64,000 nt of DNA from assembly GCA_900100245.1 (NCBI GenBank), contig FNEU01000009.1:62001-126000 (forward strand), given 5' to 3'. The DNA is from Lachnospiraceae bacterium G41. Its GTDB lineage: Bacteria; Bacillota; Clostridia; Lachnospirales; Lachnospiraceae. This document shows positions 8,258 to 20,597 of the stretch, in pieces (within the stretch, counting starts at the first letter, position 1; each line of letters starts with the position of its first letter). Both the position numbers and the translations under genes were made by a program. The notes beneath the pieces are model-generated. The model was not told where the DNA came from, did not search any database, and was given only the letters and a program-made list of their open reading frames with translations.

Positions 8258-11200
8258 TTATTCTGCATCGATGGTTGAAATTCCCATCGTAACTTCCTCA
8301 AGTACATCAAGTAACATTCTCACCGTATCGAGAGAGGTAAGCATTGTGATGTTGTTCTGAGTGGCTTTAAGTCTTATTGCAACACCGTCGCCGTAATGGT
8401 TGCCCGATAAAACGGCACGTGTATTGATGATGTAGCTCACATAGTCCGAATTGATGGCATCAAGTATTTCGTTGCTGCCTTCGGAAGGCTTGTGAAGTAT
8501 TCTGGATTTAACACCGTGATCTCTTAAAAACTCACCTGTAACGGTTGTAGCTTCGATGTTAAAGCCCATGTTGTAAAATCTCTTAACGAGCGGAAGAGTT
8601 TCTTCCTTGTCTTCGTCTGCAACGCTGACTAAAACTGTTCCGTAGTTTTTAAGTTTAAGTCCCGATGCAATCATTGCCTTGTACATTGCACGGTGGAGCT
8701 TTTTATCATATCCGATAGCTTCACCCGTCGATTTCATCTCGGGTGAAAGATATGAATCCATACCGCGTAATTTCGAGAATGAGAAAGCAGGAACCTTTAC
8801 GTAGTAACGTGATTTTTCCTTAGGATAAATCTCTGTGATTCCCTGCTCTTTTAGGGACTTGCCGAGGCTTACGAATGTTGCGATATCTGCGAGGCAGTAA
8901 CCTGTTGCTTTCGAAAGGAATGGAACCGTTCTCGATGAACGGGGGTTAACCTCGATGATATAAACTTCGTCGTTAGGATCAACGATGAACTGTATGTTGT
9001 AAAGACCGATGATTCCGATGCCGAGACCAAGTCTTTTAGCATAATCAAGTATTGTGTTTTTAACCTTATCCGATAAGCTGTATGAAGGATATACGCTGAT
9101 TGAATCGCCCGAATGAACGCCGGTTCTCTCAACGAGTTCCATGATGCCGGGGACGAATACATCCGTTCCGTCGCAAACCGCATCAACTTCAACTTCTTTG
9201 CCGCGGATATATCTGTCTACGAGTACGGGTTTGTCTTCATCGATTTCAACGGCGGTCTTTAAGTATCTTACAAGTTCTTCTTCCTTAGCGACGATCTGCA
9301 TTGCACGTCCGCCGAGTACGAATGAAGGTCTTACCAGTACGGGATAGCCGATTTCAGCGGCTGCCTTAATACCTGCTTCGATGCTTGTTACCGCACAGCC
9401 TTTAGGCTGGGGTATATTAAGTTCTGATAAAAGATGCTCAAACAAATCTCGGTCTTCAGCGCGGTCAATTGCTTCGCAGCCTGTACCGATGATATTTACA
9501 CCGCGTTCTGCGAGAGGATCTGCGAGGTTGATGGCTGTCTGTCCGCCGAGTGTTGCGATAACACCTTCGGGCTTTTCAAGTTCGATGATGTTCATTACAT
9601 CTTCGATGCACAAAGGCTCGAAATAAAGCTTGTCCGAACATGTGTAATCTGTTGATACCGTTTCGGGATTGTTGTTAATAATAATTGCTTCGTATCCTGC
9701 GGATTTTATAGTCATTACCGCATGAACGGTAGAGTAGTCAAATTCAACGCCCTGACCGATTCTTATGGGTCCCGAACCGAGAACAATGACTTTCTTTCTG
9801 TCCGATATAACGGACTCGTTTTCTTCCTCGTATGTCGAGTAAAAATACGGTATATAGCTGTCAAATTCCGATGCACATGTATCAATCATTTTGTACACGG
9901 GAACTATTTTATTGGCATGTCTTAATTCAAAGATTTCTTTCTCGCTCTTTTTCCAGAGAATACCGATTTCCTTATCGGAGAAGCCCATCTTCTTGGCACT
10001 TCTTAAAATATCGATATCGCCGATATTTTTTACGAGCTCTTTTTCGGCACCCATGATAAGCTTTATCTTTCTTAAGAAGAAAAGATCGATGGCTGTGATT
10101 GCATTGATTTTATCAACATCAGAGTTTCTTCTTAATAGTTCTGCGATGGCATAAATTCTGTCATCGGTACCGATTTTGATGTATGAATAAAGTTCTTCAT
10201 CGCTTAAAAAATCAAACTTCGGCGAGTGAAGATGGAAGTGACCGATTTCAAGTGAACGAACTGCTTTAAGAAGGCTTTCCTCAAAGGTTCTGCCGATGCT
10301 CATTACTTCGCCCGTTGCTTTCATCTGCGTGGAGAGAGAGTTGTTTGCATCGGTAAATTTATCAAACGGGAAACGGGGCATCTTGGTTACGACATAGTCG
10401 AGTGTCGGTTCGAAAGATGCGGGTGTGTTTGCTATCTGAATTTCATCGAGTGTCATGCCTATACCAATCTTTGCAGATACTCTGGCGATAGGATAACCGC
10501 TGGCTTTTGATGCGAGAGCGGAAGAACGTGATACTCTGGGGTTAACCTCGATTAAGTAGTACTGGAAAGACTTAGGATCGAGTGCAAACTGCACATTGCA
10601 GCCACCTTCGATTTCCAAAGCTCTTATAATCTTTAAAGCACTGTCACGAAGCATGTGATACTCTTTGTTCGTTAATGTCTGTGAAGGACATACAACAATC
10701 GAGTCACCTGTGTGAATGCCGACAGGGTCGAGGTTTTCCATGTTACAAATGGTAATGGCCGTGTCGTTTGAGTCACGCATTACTTCGTATTCGATTTCCT
10801 TAAAGCCTTTGATGCTCTTTTCAATCAGAACCTGTCTGACGGGTGAAAGAGAAAGTGCATTCTTCATGAGAGGAAGATATTCTTCTTCGTTCTCTGCGAA
10901 TCCGCCGCCTGTTCCTCCGAGCGTAAATGCCGGACGAAGAACTACGGGATAGCCGATTTTTTCGATTACTTTCAAGCCTTCTTCGATTGAAGAAGCTATA
11001 TCCGAAGGAAGTACGGGCTCGCCTAATTCTTCACAGAGTTCCTTGAACATTTCTCTGTCTTCGGCACGCTCGATACTTTTACTTTTTGTTCCTAAAAGTT
11101 CGCAGCGGCATTCATGCAAAATGCCTTTTTTCTCAAGCTGCATTGCAAGGTTTAAACCGGTCTGTCCGCCGATGCCGGGCAGTATTGCATCGGGACGTTC

Positions 11201-11440
11201 ATAACGGATAATCTTAGCTATATACTCAAGCGTGAGAGGCTCCATGTAAACCTTATCCGCGATGGCGGTATCGGTCATAATTGTCGCAGGGTTTGAGTTG
11301 CAAAGAACAACCTCATAGCCTTCTTCTTTTAGAGCAAGGCAGGCCTGAGTTCCCGCGTAGTCAAATTCCGCAGCCTGGCCGATCACAATCGGACCGGAAC
11401 CTATGACAAGTACTTTTTTTATATCAGTTCTCTTGGACAT
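8258..11440 (-). CDS. carB: Carbamoyl-phosphate synthase large subunit
   Basis: A 1060-residue protein with the duplicated ATP-grasp architecture: both halves start with a VIGSGPI / [12 protein letters not shown] motif and carry paired ATP-grasp and oligomerisation regions, ending in an MGS-like allosteric domain. It uses ammonia channelled from CarA, bicarbonate and two ATP to make carbamoyl phosphate for pyrimidines and arginine. The start has AGAGGA upstream. carA ends 15 bp before it, so the two are translated together. No pyr or arg genes adjoin it, which is unusual. Confidence 0.96.
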   Translation of the reverse strand: MSKRTDIKKVLVIGSGPIVIGQAAEFDYAGTQACLALKEEGYEVVLCNSNPATIMTDTAIADKVYMEPLTLEYIAKIIRYERPDAILPGIGGQTGLNLAMQLEKKGILHECRCELLGTKSKSIERAEDREMFKELCEELGEPVLPSDIASSIEEGLKVIEKIGYPVVLRPAFTLGGTGGGFAENEEEYLPLMKNALSLSPVRQVLIEKSIKGFKEIEYEVMRDSNDTAITICNMENLDPVGIHTGDSIVVCPSQTLTNKEYHMLRDSALKIIRALEIEGGCNVQFALDPKSFQYYLIEVNPRVSRSSALASKASGYPIARVSAKIGIGMTLDEIQIANTPASFEPTLDYVVTKMPRFPFDKFTDANNSLSTQMKATGEVMSIGRTFEESLLKAVRSLEIGHFHLHSPKFDFLSDEELYSYIKIGTDDRIYAIAELLRRNSDVDKINAITAIDLFFLRKIKLIMGAEKELVKNIGDIDILRSAKKMGFSDKEIGILWKKSEKEIFELRHANKIVPVYKMIDTCASEFDSYIPYFYSTYEEENESVISDRKKVIVLGSGPIRIGQGVEFDYSTVHAVMTIKSAGYEAIIINNNPETVSTDYTCSDKLYFEPLCIEDVMNIIELEKPEGVIATLGGQTAINLADPLAERGVNIIGTGCEAIDRAEDRDLFEHLLSELNIPQPKGCAVTSIEAGIKAAAEIGYPVLVRPSFVLGGRAMQIVAKEEELVRYLKTAVEIDEDKPVLVDRYIRGKEVEVDAVCDGTDVFVPGIMELVERTGVHSGDSISVYPSYSLSDKVKNTILDYAKRLGLGIGIIGLYNIQFIVDPNDEVYIIEVNPRSSRTVPFLSKATGYCLADIATFVSLGKSLKEQGITEIYPKEKSRYYVKVPAFSFSKLRGMDSYLSPEMKSTGEAIGYDKKLHRAMYKAMIASGLKLKNYGTVLVSVADEDKEETLPLVKRFYNMGFNIEATTVTGEFLRDHGVKSRILHKPSEGSNEILDAINSDYVSYIINTRAVLSGNHYGDGVAIRLKATQNNITMLTSLDTVRMLLDVLEEVTMGISTIDAE

Positions 11441-11455
11441 TTTATTATCCTCTTA

Positions 11456-12571
11456 TCAATGTGATTCGTGCATCAAATCAATAAATTCATCAAACAAATA
11501 TGAGCTGTCCTGCGGACCGGGGGCGCTTTCGGGATGGTACTGTACCGAAAACAATCTGTCCGATTTATTGGACACACCTTCAATTGTGTTATCAAGTAAA
11601 TTAATATGTGTAATCTCAAGACCTGTATCTTTTATGCTGTCGTTATCAACTGCATATGAATGGTTCTGAGAAGTGATTTCAATCTTACCTGTTTTAAGAT
11701 TTCTTACAGGATGGTTTCCGCCACGGTGTCCGAATTTTAATTTGTATGTTTTGGCACCGCTTGCAAGAGAGATTATCTGATGTCCGAGGCAGATACCGAA
11801 TATAGGATATTTGCCGATGAGCTTTTTGATGGTCTCTATTGTTTCAACAACATCCGTGGGATCTCCGGGGCCGTTTGAAATAAATACACCGTCGGGATTT
11901 AGTCTAATAATGTCTTCTGCAGATGTGTTCCAGGGAACCTTAATTACATTGCATCCTCTGCCTGTTAAGGAGCGTACGATATTCTGCTTCATACCGCAGT
12001 CGATAGCAACCACATTTAAATTCTTGGTAGGATGTCCGGACATGGAATTATTTCCCGGATAGGAGATGATTTCTTTGCAGCTCACCTTGGAAACCGCATC
12101 CTTCGGGATTTCGTTATTCTTTATAATCTCAAGACCTTCCTCAAGTGTTGTACTCATGTTGGTAATGAGAACTTTTCTGCTACCGAGGTCTCTGATCGAA
12201 CGAGTGATTTTTCTTGTATCCACGCCATAGATACCGGGTATCTTAAAAGCCTTTAAAACATCATCGACGCTTCTTTCACTTCTGAAGTTTGAAGGCTCGT
12301 CATTGATTTCTCTGACAATCAATCCGCCTATTGTAGGTATAACGGTTTCATAATCTTCCGAAGCCATTCCGTAGTTACCGATGAGCGGATATGTCATAAC
12401 TACAGCCTGGTAAGTATACGAAGGGTCAGAGATGATCTCTTGATAGCCAACCATGGAAGTATTGAATACTATTTCACAAAGTTTGTCTTCAGTATCACCG
12501 AAGGCGTAACCATAATATTCAACGCCGTCTTCAAGTATTATTTTTCTGTTAAAATCTTTAGAGGTTAACAT
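11456..12571 (-). CDS. carA: Carbamoyl-phosphate synthase small (glutaminase) subunit
   Basis: A 371-residue class I glutamine amidotransferase. The N-terminal CPSase small-chain domain (EDGVEYYGYAFG) is followed by a GATase with the nucleophile elbow GICLGHQI and a His-Pro-Glu near the end (YHPESAPGP). It hydrolyses glutamine and passes ammonia to CarB. GAGGAA precedes the ATG. It lies 22 bp after purF in the nine-gene operon. Confidence 0.95.
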   Translation of the reverse strand: MLTSKDFNRKIILEDGVEYYGYAFGDTEDKLCEIVFNTSMVGYQEIISDPSYTYQAVVMTYPLIGNYGMASEDYETVIPTIGGLIVREINDEPSNFRSERSVDDVLKAFKIPGIYGVDTRKITRSIRDLGSRKVLITNMSTTLEEGLEIIKNNEIPKDAVSKVSCKEIISYPGNNSMSGHPTKNLNVVAIDCGMKQNIVRSLTGRGCNVIKVPWNTSAEDIIRLNPDGVFISNGPGDPTDVVETIETIKKLIGKYPIFGICLGHQIISLASGAKTYKLKFGHRGGNHPVRNLKTGKIEITSQNHSYAVDNDSIKDTGLEITHINLLDNTIEGVSNKSDRLFSVQYHPESAPGPQDSSYLFDEFIDLMHESH

Positions 12572-12593
12572 ACTTTATTCCTCATAAAAGTAT

Positions 12594-14003
12594 TTATAGT
12601 TCCGAAATTCTTTTCTCAAATCTGTCTTTGCGGGTATCGGTAGGAATTGCTGTGGGATACTCGCCACTGAAGCATGCGCTGCAATAGTCTGCATTATTAC
12701 AAAGTGCTCCGAGTTCTTCTACAGGCAGAAAGCCGAGTGAATCTGCTCCGATAATCTTTGCGATTTCATCAATGCTGTGATGGCATGCGATTAAGTTTTC
12801 TTCGGAATCGATATCCGTACCGTAGTAGCAGGGATGAAGGAAAGGAGGTGAGGATATTCTCATATGTACTTCCTTGGCGCCTGCTTCTTTTAGCATGTTT
12901 ACTATACGTCCGCTTGTGGTACCGCGAACGATTGAGTCGTCTATTAAAACTATGCGCTTGTCACGGACTACGTCTTCGATGGCTGAAAGTTTGATTTTTA
13001 CTTTGTCGAGACGCTTGCCGGGAGCGATAAATGTTCTGCCGATGTAGTTATTTTTTATGAGTCCGATTTCATAAGGAATGCCTGATTCCCTGCTGTAACC
13101 GAGTGCTGCGTCAAGTCCCGAATCGGGAACTCCGATTACAAGATCCGCATCTGCGGGATGTGCTTTTGCCAAAACCGCACCTGCGTTTAATCTTGCGGTA
13201 TGAACGGATACGCCGTCGATAACCGAATCATGACGTGCAAAATATATGTATTCGAAGATACACAGTTTCCTGGGTTTTCTTTCGCAGTGTTCTTTCTTTG
13301 AAACGATGCCGCTCTTAGAGAATATAATGATTTCTCCGGGCTCAACGTCTCTTATAAATTCCGCACCGACTGCTTTTAATGCGCAGCTTTCGGAAGCTAT
13401 TACATAAAGACCGTCGGGAGTTTTGCCGAAGCAGAGAGGTCTGAAACCGTAGGGGTCTCTGGCACAGATGAGTTTTTGCGGAGACATGAGAACGAGAGAA
13501 TATGCGCCGTCCAAAGAATACATTGCCTGGGAGAGAGCGTCTTCAATCGAACCTGTGAGAAGTCTTTCTCTCGTGATGATGTAAGCGATTATTTCGGTAT
13601 CGCTTGTGGTATGGAAAATCGCACCTGAAAGTTCAAGTGTGTTTCTTAATGCAGCTGCATTTGAAAGATTGCCGTTGTGTGCAAGTGCCATGCGGCCTTT
13701 CTGGTGATTGACCTCGATAGGCTGGCAGTTGCTTCGGTTTGTACCGCCTGTGGTGCCGTATCTTGTGTGTGCTACGGCCATTGTGGCATCAGGAAAAGAA
13801 TTGAGTACGTCTTCGCTGAAAACTTCACTGACAAGACCCATATCCTTGTGGGATGTGAATATGCCGTCATCGTTTACAACGATACCGCAGCTTTCCTGAC
13901 CTCTGTGCTGCAGTGCAAACAAACCGTAATATGAAAGTGTGGCAAGATTGCAGGGGGCAGGAGAGTAGATTCCGAATACCCCGCATTCCTCATGTATGCT
14001 CAT
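12594..14003 (-). CDS. purF: Amidophosphoribosyltransferase
   Basis: A 469-residue protein catalysing the first committed step of purine synthesis (PRPP plus glutamine to phosphoribosylamine). It starts MSIHEECGVFGIY, so Cys7 becomes the N-terminal catalytic cysteine after propeptide removal, as in Bacillus PurF. The PRPP loop VLIDDSIVRGTT is present. Cys residues in the C-terminal part (CIFEY, CHHS, NADYCSACF) fit the [4Fe-4S] Bacillus-type enzyme. The true ATG is at 14003, with AGAGGA upstream. A longer in-frame start at 14051 only translates a hairpin repeat. Confidence 0.95.
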   Translation of the reverse strand: MSIHEECGVFGIYSPAPCNLATLSYYGLFALQHRGQESCGIVVNDDGIFTSHKDMGLVSEVFSEDVLNSFPDATMAVAHTRYGTTGGTNRSNCQPIEVNHQKGRMALAHNGNLSNAAALRNTLELSGAIFHTTSDTEIIAYIITRERLLTGSIEDALSQAMYSLDGAYSLVLMSPQKLICARDPYGFRPLCFGKTPDGLYVIASESCALKAVGAEFIRDVEPGEIIIFSKSGIVSKKEHCERKPRKLCIFEYIYFARHDSVIDGVSVHTARLNAGAVLAKAHPADADLVIGVPDSGLDAALGYSRESGIPYEIGLIKNNYIGRTFIAPGKRLDKVKIKLSAIEDVVRDKRIVLIDDSIVRGTTSGRIVNMLKEAGAKEVHMRISSPPFLHPCYYGTDIDSEENLIACHHSIDEIAKIIGADSLGFLPVEELGALCNNADYCSACFSGEYPTAIPTDTRKDRFEKRISEL

Positions 14004-14018
14004 TAATGTATCCTCTTT

Positions 14019-14049
14019 TGAGCCAGGCACGCTTCGCGAGCCGGGCACC
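14019..14049 (-). repeat. 31-nt mismatch-spaced hairpin, copy 2 (purF leader)
   Basis: On the minus strand the 5' arm is GG-T-GCC-C-GGC-T-CGC with loop GAA and a complementary 3' arm, apex triplet CGC/GCG. Spacers are T/T and C/T mismatches; the outermost pair is broken. It ends 15 nt before the purF start, on the sense strand, directly before the ribosome binding site, between pyrG and purF. Confidence 0.8.
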
Positions 14050-14073
14050 ATTTTTTAGCGCCGGTTTTGACGC

Positions 14074-15714
<1,641 letters not shown>

Positions 15715-15736
15715 TTATTCAAGTTCTCTTTTTGCT

Positions 15737-17563
15737 TTATTCAACGGTTACTGATTTGGCAAGATTTTTTGGTTTGTCGATATCGCATTCATTCAGTTTT
15801 GCAACATAGTATGCAAGCATCTGAAGCGGTATAATTTCCACTGCGGCCGAGAAAAGTGTATCGACCTTGGGAACGTATATTACGTCGTTTGCGACTGAAA
15901 TAATTTTGTTGTTGCCTTTGTATGTAAGTGCAAGCACATCTGCGCCACGTGCTTTTACTTCAACGATATTGCTTAATGTTTTTTCCATTATCGATTCGTT
16001 GTAACAAAGAGCAACTACAGGTCTGTGTTCCTCAATCAGTGCTATTGTTCCGTGCTTAAGTTCGCCTGCCGCATAGGACTCGGCGTGAATGTATGAAATC
16101 TCTTTCATCTTAAGCGCACCCTCAAGGGCTATTGCATAGTCGGTATTTCTTCCGATAAAGAACATTGATTTGTTGTCGTAATATTTTATGGCAAGCTGGT
16201 GGATTTTTAAGTTGCTGTCAATGGTCTCCTGTATCTTCTTCGGAAGTGCTTTAAGCGCTGTTAAAAGACGATTAAATTCATCATCGCTTATGCTGCCGAT
16301 TTTCTTGGCTGTATAAAGGGAGAAGAGATATAAAACAGCGAGCTGTGTGGTGTATCCCTTCGTGGTTGCAACTGCAATTTCGGGACCTGCCCAGGTATAA
16401 AGTGCATGGTCTGCAAGCTTTGCAATTGTACTTCCTACCACATTTACTATTGCGATTGTTTTTGCACCGCGGCTTTTACATTCCTTCATCGCTGCAATCG
16501 TATCGGCTGTCTCGCCTGACTGCGAAAGCACTATTAAAAGTGTGTGCTCATCGATTAAAGGATCCGCATATCTAAGTTCACTTGCAAGCTCCGTGATAAC
16601 GGGAACTCTGCAGAGTTTTTCGATTGTGTATTTTGCGGCACAGCCTGCATAATATGCAGAACCGCAGGCGGTAATTACAATTTTGTTTACGCTTTCAAGA
16701 TATTCCTTTGAAAGATCTGTTTCATCAAGTACGATTTCGCCTTCTTTTATTCTCGGTGCAATCGTTGCCTTAAAAGCACGGGGCTGCTCCATGATTTCCT
16801 TTAGCATGAAGTGTTCGTATCCGCCTTTTTCGGCTGCCTGGATATCCCAGACGATTCTTGAGATTTTTTTGTTTACAGGCTGAAGAGTGCAGTCGAAAAC
16901 TTTTACTTCTTCGGGAGAGATTTCTGCGAATTCTCCGTCCTCAAGATAGATGGCGTTTCTGGTGTATGAAACCAAAGCGGTAACATCAGATGCGAAGAAG
17001 TTTTCGCCCACGCCTACTCCTAAAATAAGCGGAGAAGCTTCTCTTGCAACATAGAGCTTGTCGGGATCGTCTGCACAGATAACGCCTAATGCATATGAAC
17101 CCTGAAGTCTTGCGCTGGTTTTGATAACTGCTTTTTTGATGTCCCCTTTATAGTACATCTCAAGCAGATGAACGATTACTTCGGTATCGGTTTCGCTTTC
17201 GAAATGATAGCCCTTTGCGGTGAGCTCATCGTGTAGCGACATATAGTTTTCAATGATACCGTTGTGAACGATGGCAAATCTTCCGTCGTTACTCATATGA
17301 GGATGAGCATTGGTATCACTGGGTGCACCGTGTGTTGCCCATCTGGTATGACCGATTCCGGTTGTTCCCGGATAATCTTTTCCGTCGTTTGTTTTTTCAC
17401 AAAGGTTTGCGATACGTCCCGTTACTTTGGCAATGGAGATTGTTCCGTCGTTTACCAAAGCTATTCCGGCCGAATCATAACCTCTGTATTCAAGTTTTTT
17501 AAGTCCTTCAAGAAGTATGGGTGAAGCACCCTGAACTCCTGTATATCCAACTATTCCACACAT
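15737..17563 (-). CDS. glmS: Glutamine-fructose-6-phosphate aminotransferase (isomerizing)
   Basis: A 608-residue enzyme making glucosamine-6-phosphate for cell-wall precursors. The N-terminal Ntn-type glutaminase begins MCGIVGYTG with catalytic Cys2, and two SIS domains follow (ITACGSAYYAG, LSQSGETADT), ending in KPKNLAKSVTVE. I saw no glmS ribozyme in the 21-bp gap to guaA, so the common Firmicute ribozyme control seems absent and the gene instead depends on its operon. Confidence 0.96.
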   Translation of the reverse strand: MCGIVGYTGVQGASPILLEGLKKLEYRGYDSAGIALVNDGTISIAKVTGRIANLCEKTNDGKDYPGTTGIGHTRWATHGAPSDTNAHPHMSNDGRFAIVHNGIIENYMSLHDELTAKGYHFESETDTEVIVHLLEMYYKGDIKKAVIKTSARLQGSYALGVICADDPDKLYVAREASPLILGVGVGENFFASDVTALVSYTRNAIYLEDGEFAEISPEEVKVFDCTLQPVNKKISRIVWDIQAAEKGGYEHFMLKEIMEQPRAFKATIAPRIKEGEIVLDETDLSKEYLESVNKIVITACGSAYYAGCAAKYTIEKLCRVPVITELASELRYADPLIDEHTLLIVLSQSGETADTIAAMKECKSRGAKTIAIVNVVGSTIAKLADHALYTWAGPEIAVATTKGYTTQLAVLYLFSLYTAKKIGSISDDEFNRLLTALKALPKKIQETIDSNLKIHQLAIKYYDNKSMFFIGRNTDYAIALEGALKMKEISYIHAESYAAGELKHGTIALIEEHRPVVALCYNESIMEKTLSNIVEVKARGADVLALTYKGNNKIISVANDVIYVPKVDTLFSAAVEIIPLQMLAYYVAKLNECDIDKPKNLAKSVTVE

Positions 17564-17584
17564 ATTTTTTCTCCGATTAAACCA

Positions 17585-19120
17585 TTATTCCCATTCAACT
17601 GTTGCAGGGGGTTTGGAGGTGATGTCATAAACAACTCTCGATACGCCTTTGACTTCGTTGGTGATTCTGTTACTTGCCTTGGCAAGAACTTCATAAGGAA
17701 GTCTGGTCCAGTCAGCCGTCATAAAATCATCGGTGGTTACTGCACGAAGAGCTATTGTTACGCCGTATGTTCTGGCATCTCCCATAACACCTACGGAATG
17801 AACATCGGTTAATACTGCGAAGTACTGGTTGGTATCTTTTTCAAGATTTGCATTTGCGATTTCTTCTCTGAAAATCGCATCAGCATCCTGAAGCATTGCA
17901 ACCTTTTCTTCTGTGATATCGCCGATAATTCTTACTGCAAGTCCGGGACCCGGGAAGGGCTGTCTCCAAACAAGTTCTTTGGGAATACCGAGCTTTGTGC
18001 CGACTTCTCTGACTTCGTCTTTAAACAAGTCTCTTAAAGGTTCGGCAATTGATTCGAATGATATAATATCGGGAAGTCCGCCTACATTGTGATGGCTCTT
18101 AATTACTGCCGAATCACCTTTTCCGCTTTCGATTACATCGGGATAAATCGTACCCTGTGCGAGCACATTTATCTTGCCGAGTTTCTTGGCTTCGTCTTCA
18201 AATACGCGGATAAATTCTTCGCCGATTATTTTCCTTTTTGTTTCGGGATCTGAAACGCCTGCAAGCTTTGATAAAAATCTTTCACCTGCATTTACTCTTA
18301 TTAAGTTAAGTCCGAATTTGCCTTTGAAAGTCTCTTCGACAAAATCCGCTTCGTTTTTTCTTAATAAACCGTGATCCACGAATACGCATGTTAAGTTGCT
18401 TCCGATGGCATTGTGTAAAAGAAGAGCAACAACAGATGAGTCCACGCCGCCCGAGAGAGCGAGTAATACTTTTTTGTCTTTTAATTCCTCACGGTATTTT
18501 TCGATGCAGCTCTTTGCGAAGCTCTCCATTTCCCAGTCTGCAGAACAGTTACATACATGGAAAAGGAAATTGTATAAAACCTGTTTGCCGTATTCTGTAT
18601 GAGTTACTTCGGGATGGAATTGAACTCCGTAAAGTTTTCTTGATTCATCGCACATAGCGGCATTGGGACATTTGTCGGTATAACCGATTCTTTTAAATCC
18701 TTCGGGAAGACCGCTTACGAAATCCGTGTGGCTCATCCAGCAGATGCTCATTTCGGGAATATCTTTAAAAAGAATATTCTCTTCGAACGTAACCATTGTT
18801 TTGCCGTATTCGCTGGAATTTTCTGCGCTTTCGACTTTTCCGCCTGCCATGTAAGCCATGAGCTGGTCGCCGTAGCAGATGCCAAGTATTGGGATTCCTG
18901 CGTCTAAAAGAGCAGGATCGTAGTGCGGTGATTTTTCATCGTATACGCTTTTAGGTCCGCCGGTAAATATAATTCCGCTGTAGCCTGCGTTTTTAATTTC
19001 TTCAACGGAGATTTTGTTGTAGGGCTTAATCTCCGAATAAACATGATGTTCTCTGACACGGCGTGCGATAAGCTGATTGTACTGTCCGCCGAAATCGAGG
19101 ACTAAAATCTTATCGTTCAT
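17585..19120 (-). CDS. guaA: GMP synthase (glutamine-hydrolysing)
   Basis: A 511-residue protein converting XMP to GMP. The N-terminal class I amidotransferase has GICYGDQL with Cys82; the ATP pyrophosphatase domain has the P-loop [10 protein letters not shown]; the C-terminal dimerisation domain ends [11 protein letters not shown]. It starts 2 bp after the purA stop, and its site (GAGGT) lies inside the last purA codons, so translation is coupled to purA. Confidence 0.96.
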   Translation of the reverse strand: MNDKILVLDFGGQYNQLIARRVREHHVYSEIKPYNKISVEEIKNAGYSGIIFTGGPKSVYDEKSPHYDPALLDAGIPILGICYGDQLMAYMAGGKVESAENSSEYGKTMVTFEENILFKDIPEMSICWMSHTDFVSGLPEGFKRIGYTDKCPNAAMCDESRKLYGVQFHPEVTHTEYGKQVLYNFLFHVCNCSADWEMESFAKSCIEKYREELKDKKVLLALSGGVDSSVVALLLHNAIGSNLTCVFVDHGLLRKNEADFVEETFKGKFGLNLIRVNAGERFLSKLAGVSDPETKRKIIGEEFIRVFEDEAKKLGKINVLAQGTIYPDVIESGKGDSAVIKSHHNVGGLPDIISFESIAEPLRDLFKDEVREVGTKLGIPKELVWRQPFPGPGLAVRIIGDITEEKVAMLQDADAIFREEIANANLEKDTNQYFAVLTDVHSVGVMGDARTYGVTIALRAVTTDDFMTADWTRLPYEVLAKASNRITNEVKGVSRVVYDITSKPPATVEWE

Positions 19121-19122
19121 TT

Positions 19123-20397
19123 TTACCTCACAATGATGCTTTCACGTTCAGCACCGACCGAAACATATTTGATGGGACATTCGATTTCCTTTTCGATGAA
19201 GAGGACATATTCCTTTGCTTCCTCGGGAAGATCTTCCCAGTTTCTGACACCGGAAATATCACATTTCCAGCCCTTGAATGTCTTGATGACGGGCTTTGCG
19301 TTATTAAGCGCCATAGGGAAAGGAAAACGGTCTGTTTCTTTGCCTTCTACGATATATTTTGTACATACGGGAATTTCATCCATGTATGAAAGTACGTCGA
19401 GTTTGGTAAGTGCAATCTGTGTAGCGGCCTGAACTTCGACACCGTATTTCGTGGCTACAATATCAATGGGGCCGACACGTCTCGGACGGCCTGTTTTTGC
19501 ACCGTATTCAAAGCCTGCTTTTCGAAGTTCCTCAGCTTCGTCTCCGAACATTTCGCATACGAAAGGTCCTTCGCCTACACATGTTGAATAAGCTTTAACT
19601 ACACCGATTACTTCATCGATTTTAGCAGCTGCATAACCCGAACCGATGGGAGCGAATGCTGCGGTTGTGTTTGAAGAAGTGGTGTAAGGATAAATACCGT
19701 AATCAAGATCACGAAGTGAACCAAGCTGTGCTTCGAATAAAATCTGCTTTCCTTCTTTATGAGCATTCTTTAAGAAAAGACCTGTATCGGCAACAAAAGG
19801 TTTAATCTTTTCACAATAATCGGAGAGCCATTTTTCAAGGTCTTCCATGGTGAAAGGATCGGCACCGTATACTTTTGTTAATGTGAGATTTTTCCACTCA
19901 AGAAGGTCTGCAAGGTGGGACTTCAATTCTTCGGGATAGAAGAGTTCGCCTGCAAGAATTGTTTTCTTTTGATATTTGTCTGAATAGAAAGGTGCGATTC
20001 CCTGTTTGGTGGAACCGTATTTTTTGTCAGCAAGTCTCTGCTCTTCAAGCTCATCCAGCTCGCGATGCCAGGGGAGTAAAAGAGAAGCTCTGTCGCTGAT
20101 TTTTAAGTTTTCGGGTGTGATTGCAACACCTTTCGAAGTAACGTCTTCGATTTCTTTTAAGAGGTTCTCCGGATCGAGAGCCACACCGTTTCCGAGAATA
20201 TTCACTACACCGTCTCTGAATACTCCGGAGGGCAGAAGATGAAGTGCGAATTTTCCTTTGTCATTGATGACGGTATGACCTGCATTACCGCCGCCCTGAA
20301 AACGAACTACAACATCATAATCCTCGGTCAGAAGGTCAACCATTCTACCTTTCCCTTCATCGCCCCAGTTGATACCGACAATTGCGCAATTTGCCAT
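19123..20397 (-). CDS. purA: Adenylosuccinate synthetase
   Basis: A 424-residue GTP-dependent enzyme joining IMP and aspartate in the first step to AMP. The start motif is [15 protein letters not shown], followed by GGGNAGHT and the C-terminal [15 protein letters not shown] 20397 is chosen because GGAGG lies seven bases upstream; the frame extends to 20412 only by overlapping that site. It is the first gene of the nine-gene operon and has its own promoter and an ANTAR-type leader. Confidence 0.95.
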   Translation of the reverse strand: MANCAIVGINWGDEGKGRMVDLLTEDYDVVVRFQGGGNAGHTVINDKGKFALHLLPSGVFRDGVVNILGNGVALDPENLLKEIEDVTSKGVAITPENLKISDRASLLLPWHRELDELEEQRLADKKYGSTKQGIAPFYSDKYQKKTILAGELFYPEELKSHLADLLEWKNLTLTKVYGADPFTMEDLEKWLSDYCEKIKPFVADTGLFLKNAHKEGKQILFEAQLGSLRDLDYGIYPYTTSSNTTAAFAPIGSGYAAAKIDEVIGVVKAYSTCVGEGPFVCEMFGDEAEELRKAGFEYGAKTGRPRRVGPIDIVATKYGVEVQAATQIALTKLDVLSYMDEIPVCTKYIVEGKETDRFPFPMALNNAKPVIKTFKGWKCDISGVRNWEDLPEEAKEYVLFIEKEIECPIKYVSVGAERESIIVR

Positions 20398-20421
20398 ATA
20401 AAAATCCTCCAAAAATTACAT

Positions 20422-20480
20422 AAAAAAGAGACAATGGGTCCTTAATGTTTTACACATTAAAGACGCCATTGCCTTTTCAC
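20422..20480 (-). promoter_or_regulatory. ANTAR-type antitermination leader of the purA operon
   Basis: Reading on the minus strand, the predicted transcript begins near 20480. Within a few bases it forms AAAGGC-[AAUGGC]-GUCUUU (20476-20459): a six-base-pair stem with a six-base loop that has A at position 1 and G at position 4. The 3' half overlaps the 5' arm of an intrinsic terminator (20471-20432, stem CAATGG..TTAATG / CATTAA..CCATTG) followed by a T-rich tail. The two folds exclude each other. This matches the known architecture of RNA targets of ANTAR antiterminators, and an ANTAR protein is encoded at 35.2 kb. Confidence 0.72.
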
Positions 20481-20486
20481 CCGTCA

Positions 20487-20515
20487 AATATACTCTTTTT
20501 TCGCCCGTTTGTCAA
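20487..20515 (-). promoter_or_regulatory. Promoter of the purA operon
   Basis: TTGACA (20515-20510) and TATATT (20492-20487) with 17-bp spacing, placing the transcript start about four bases before the leader hairpin. Confidence 0.8.
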
Positions 20516-20527
20516 TTATTTCAAAAG

Positions 20528-20559
20528 AAAAAAGTTCACGCGTGAACATGAACTTTTTT
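20528..20559. terminator. Bidirectional intrinsic terminator downstream of asnB
   Basis: AAAAAAGTTCA and TGAACTTTTTT flank a ten-base centre; a perfect 14-bp palindrome GTTCACGCGTGAAC (20534-20547) is nested inside. It ends the asnB transcript and separates it from the purA operon. Confidence 0.75.
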
Positions 20560-20597
20560 CATATTAAGGAAGATTTTTATATGATGTTCGCCAAGGA

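Noticed and set aside
8869-10154. Several overlapping frames inside carB on both strands
   Set aside because: Shadows of a strongly biased coding sequence; carB is intact across its full length.
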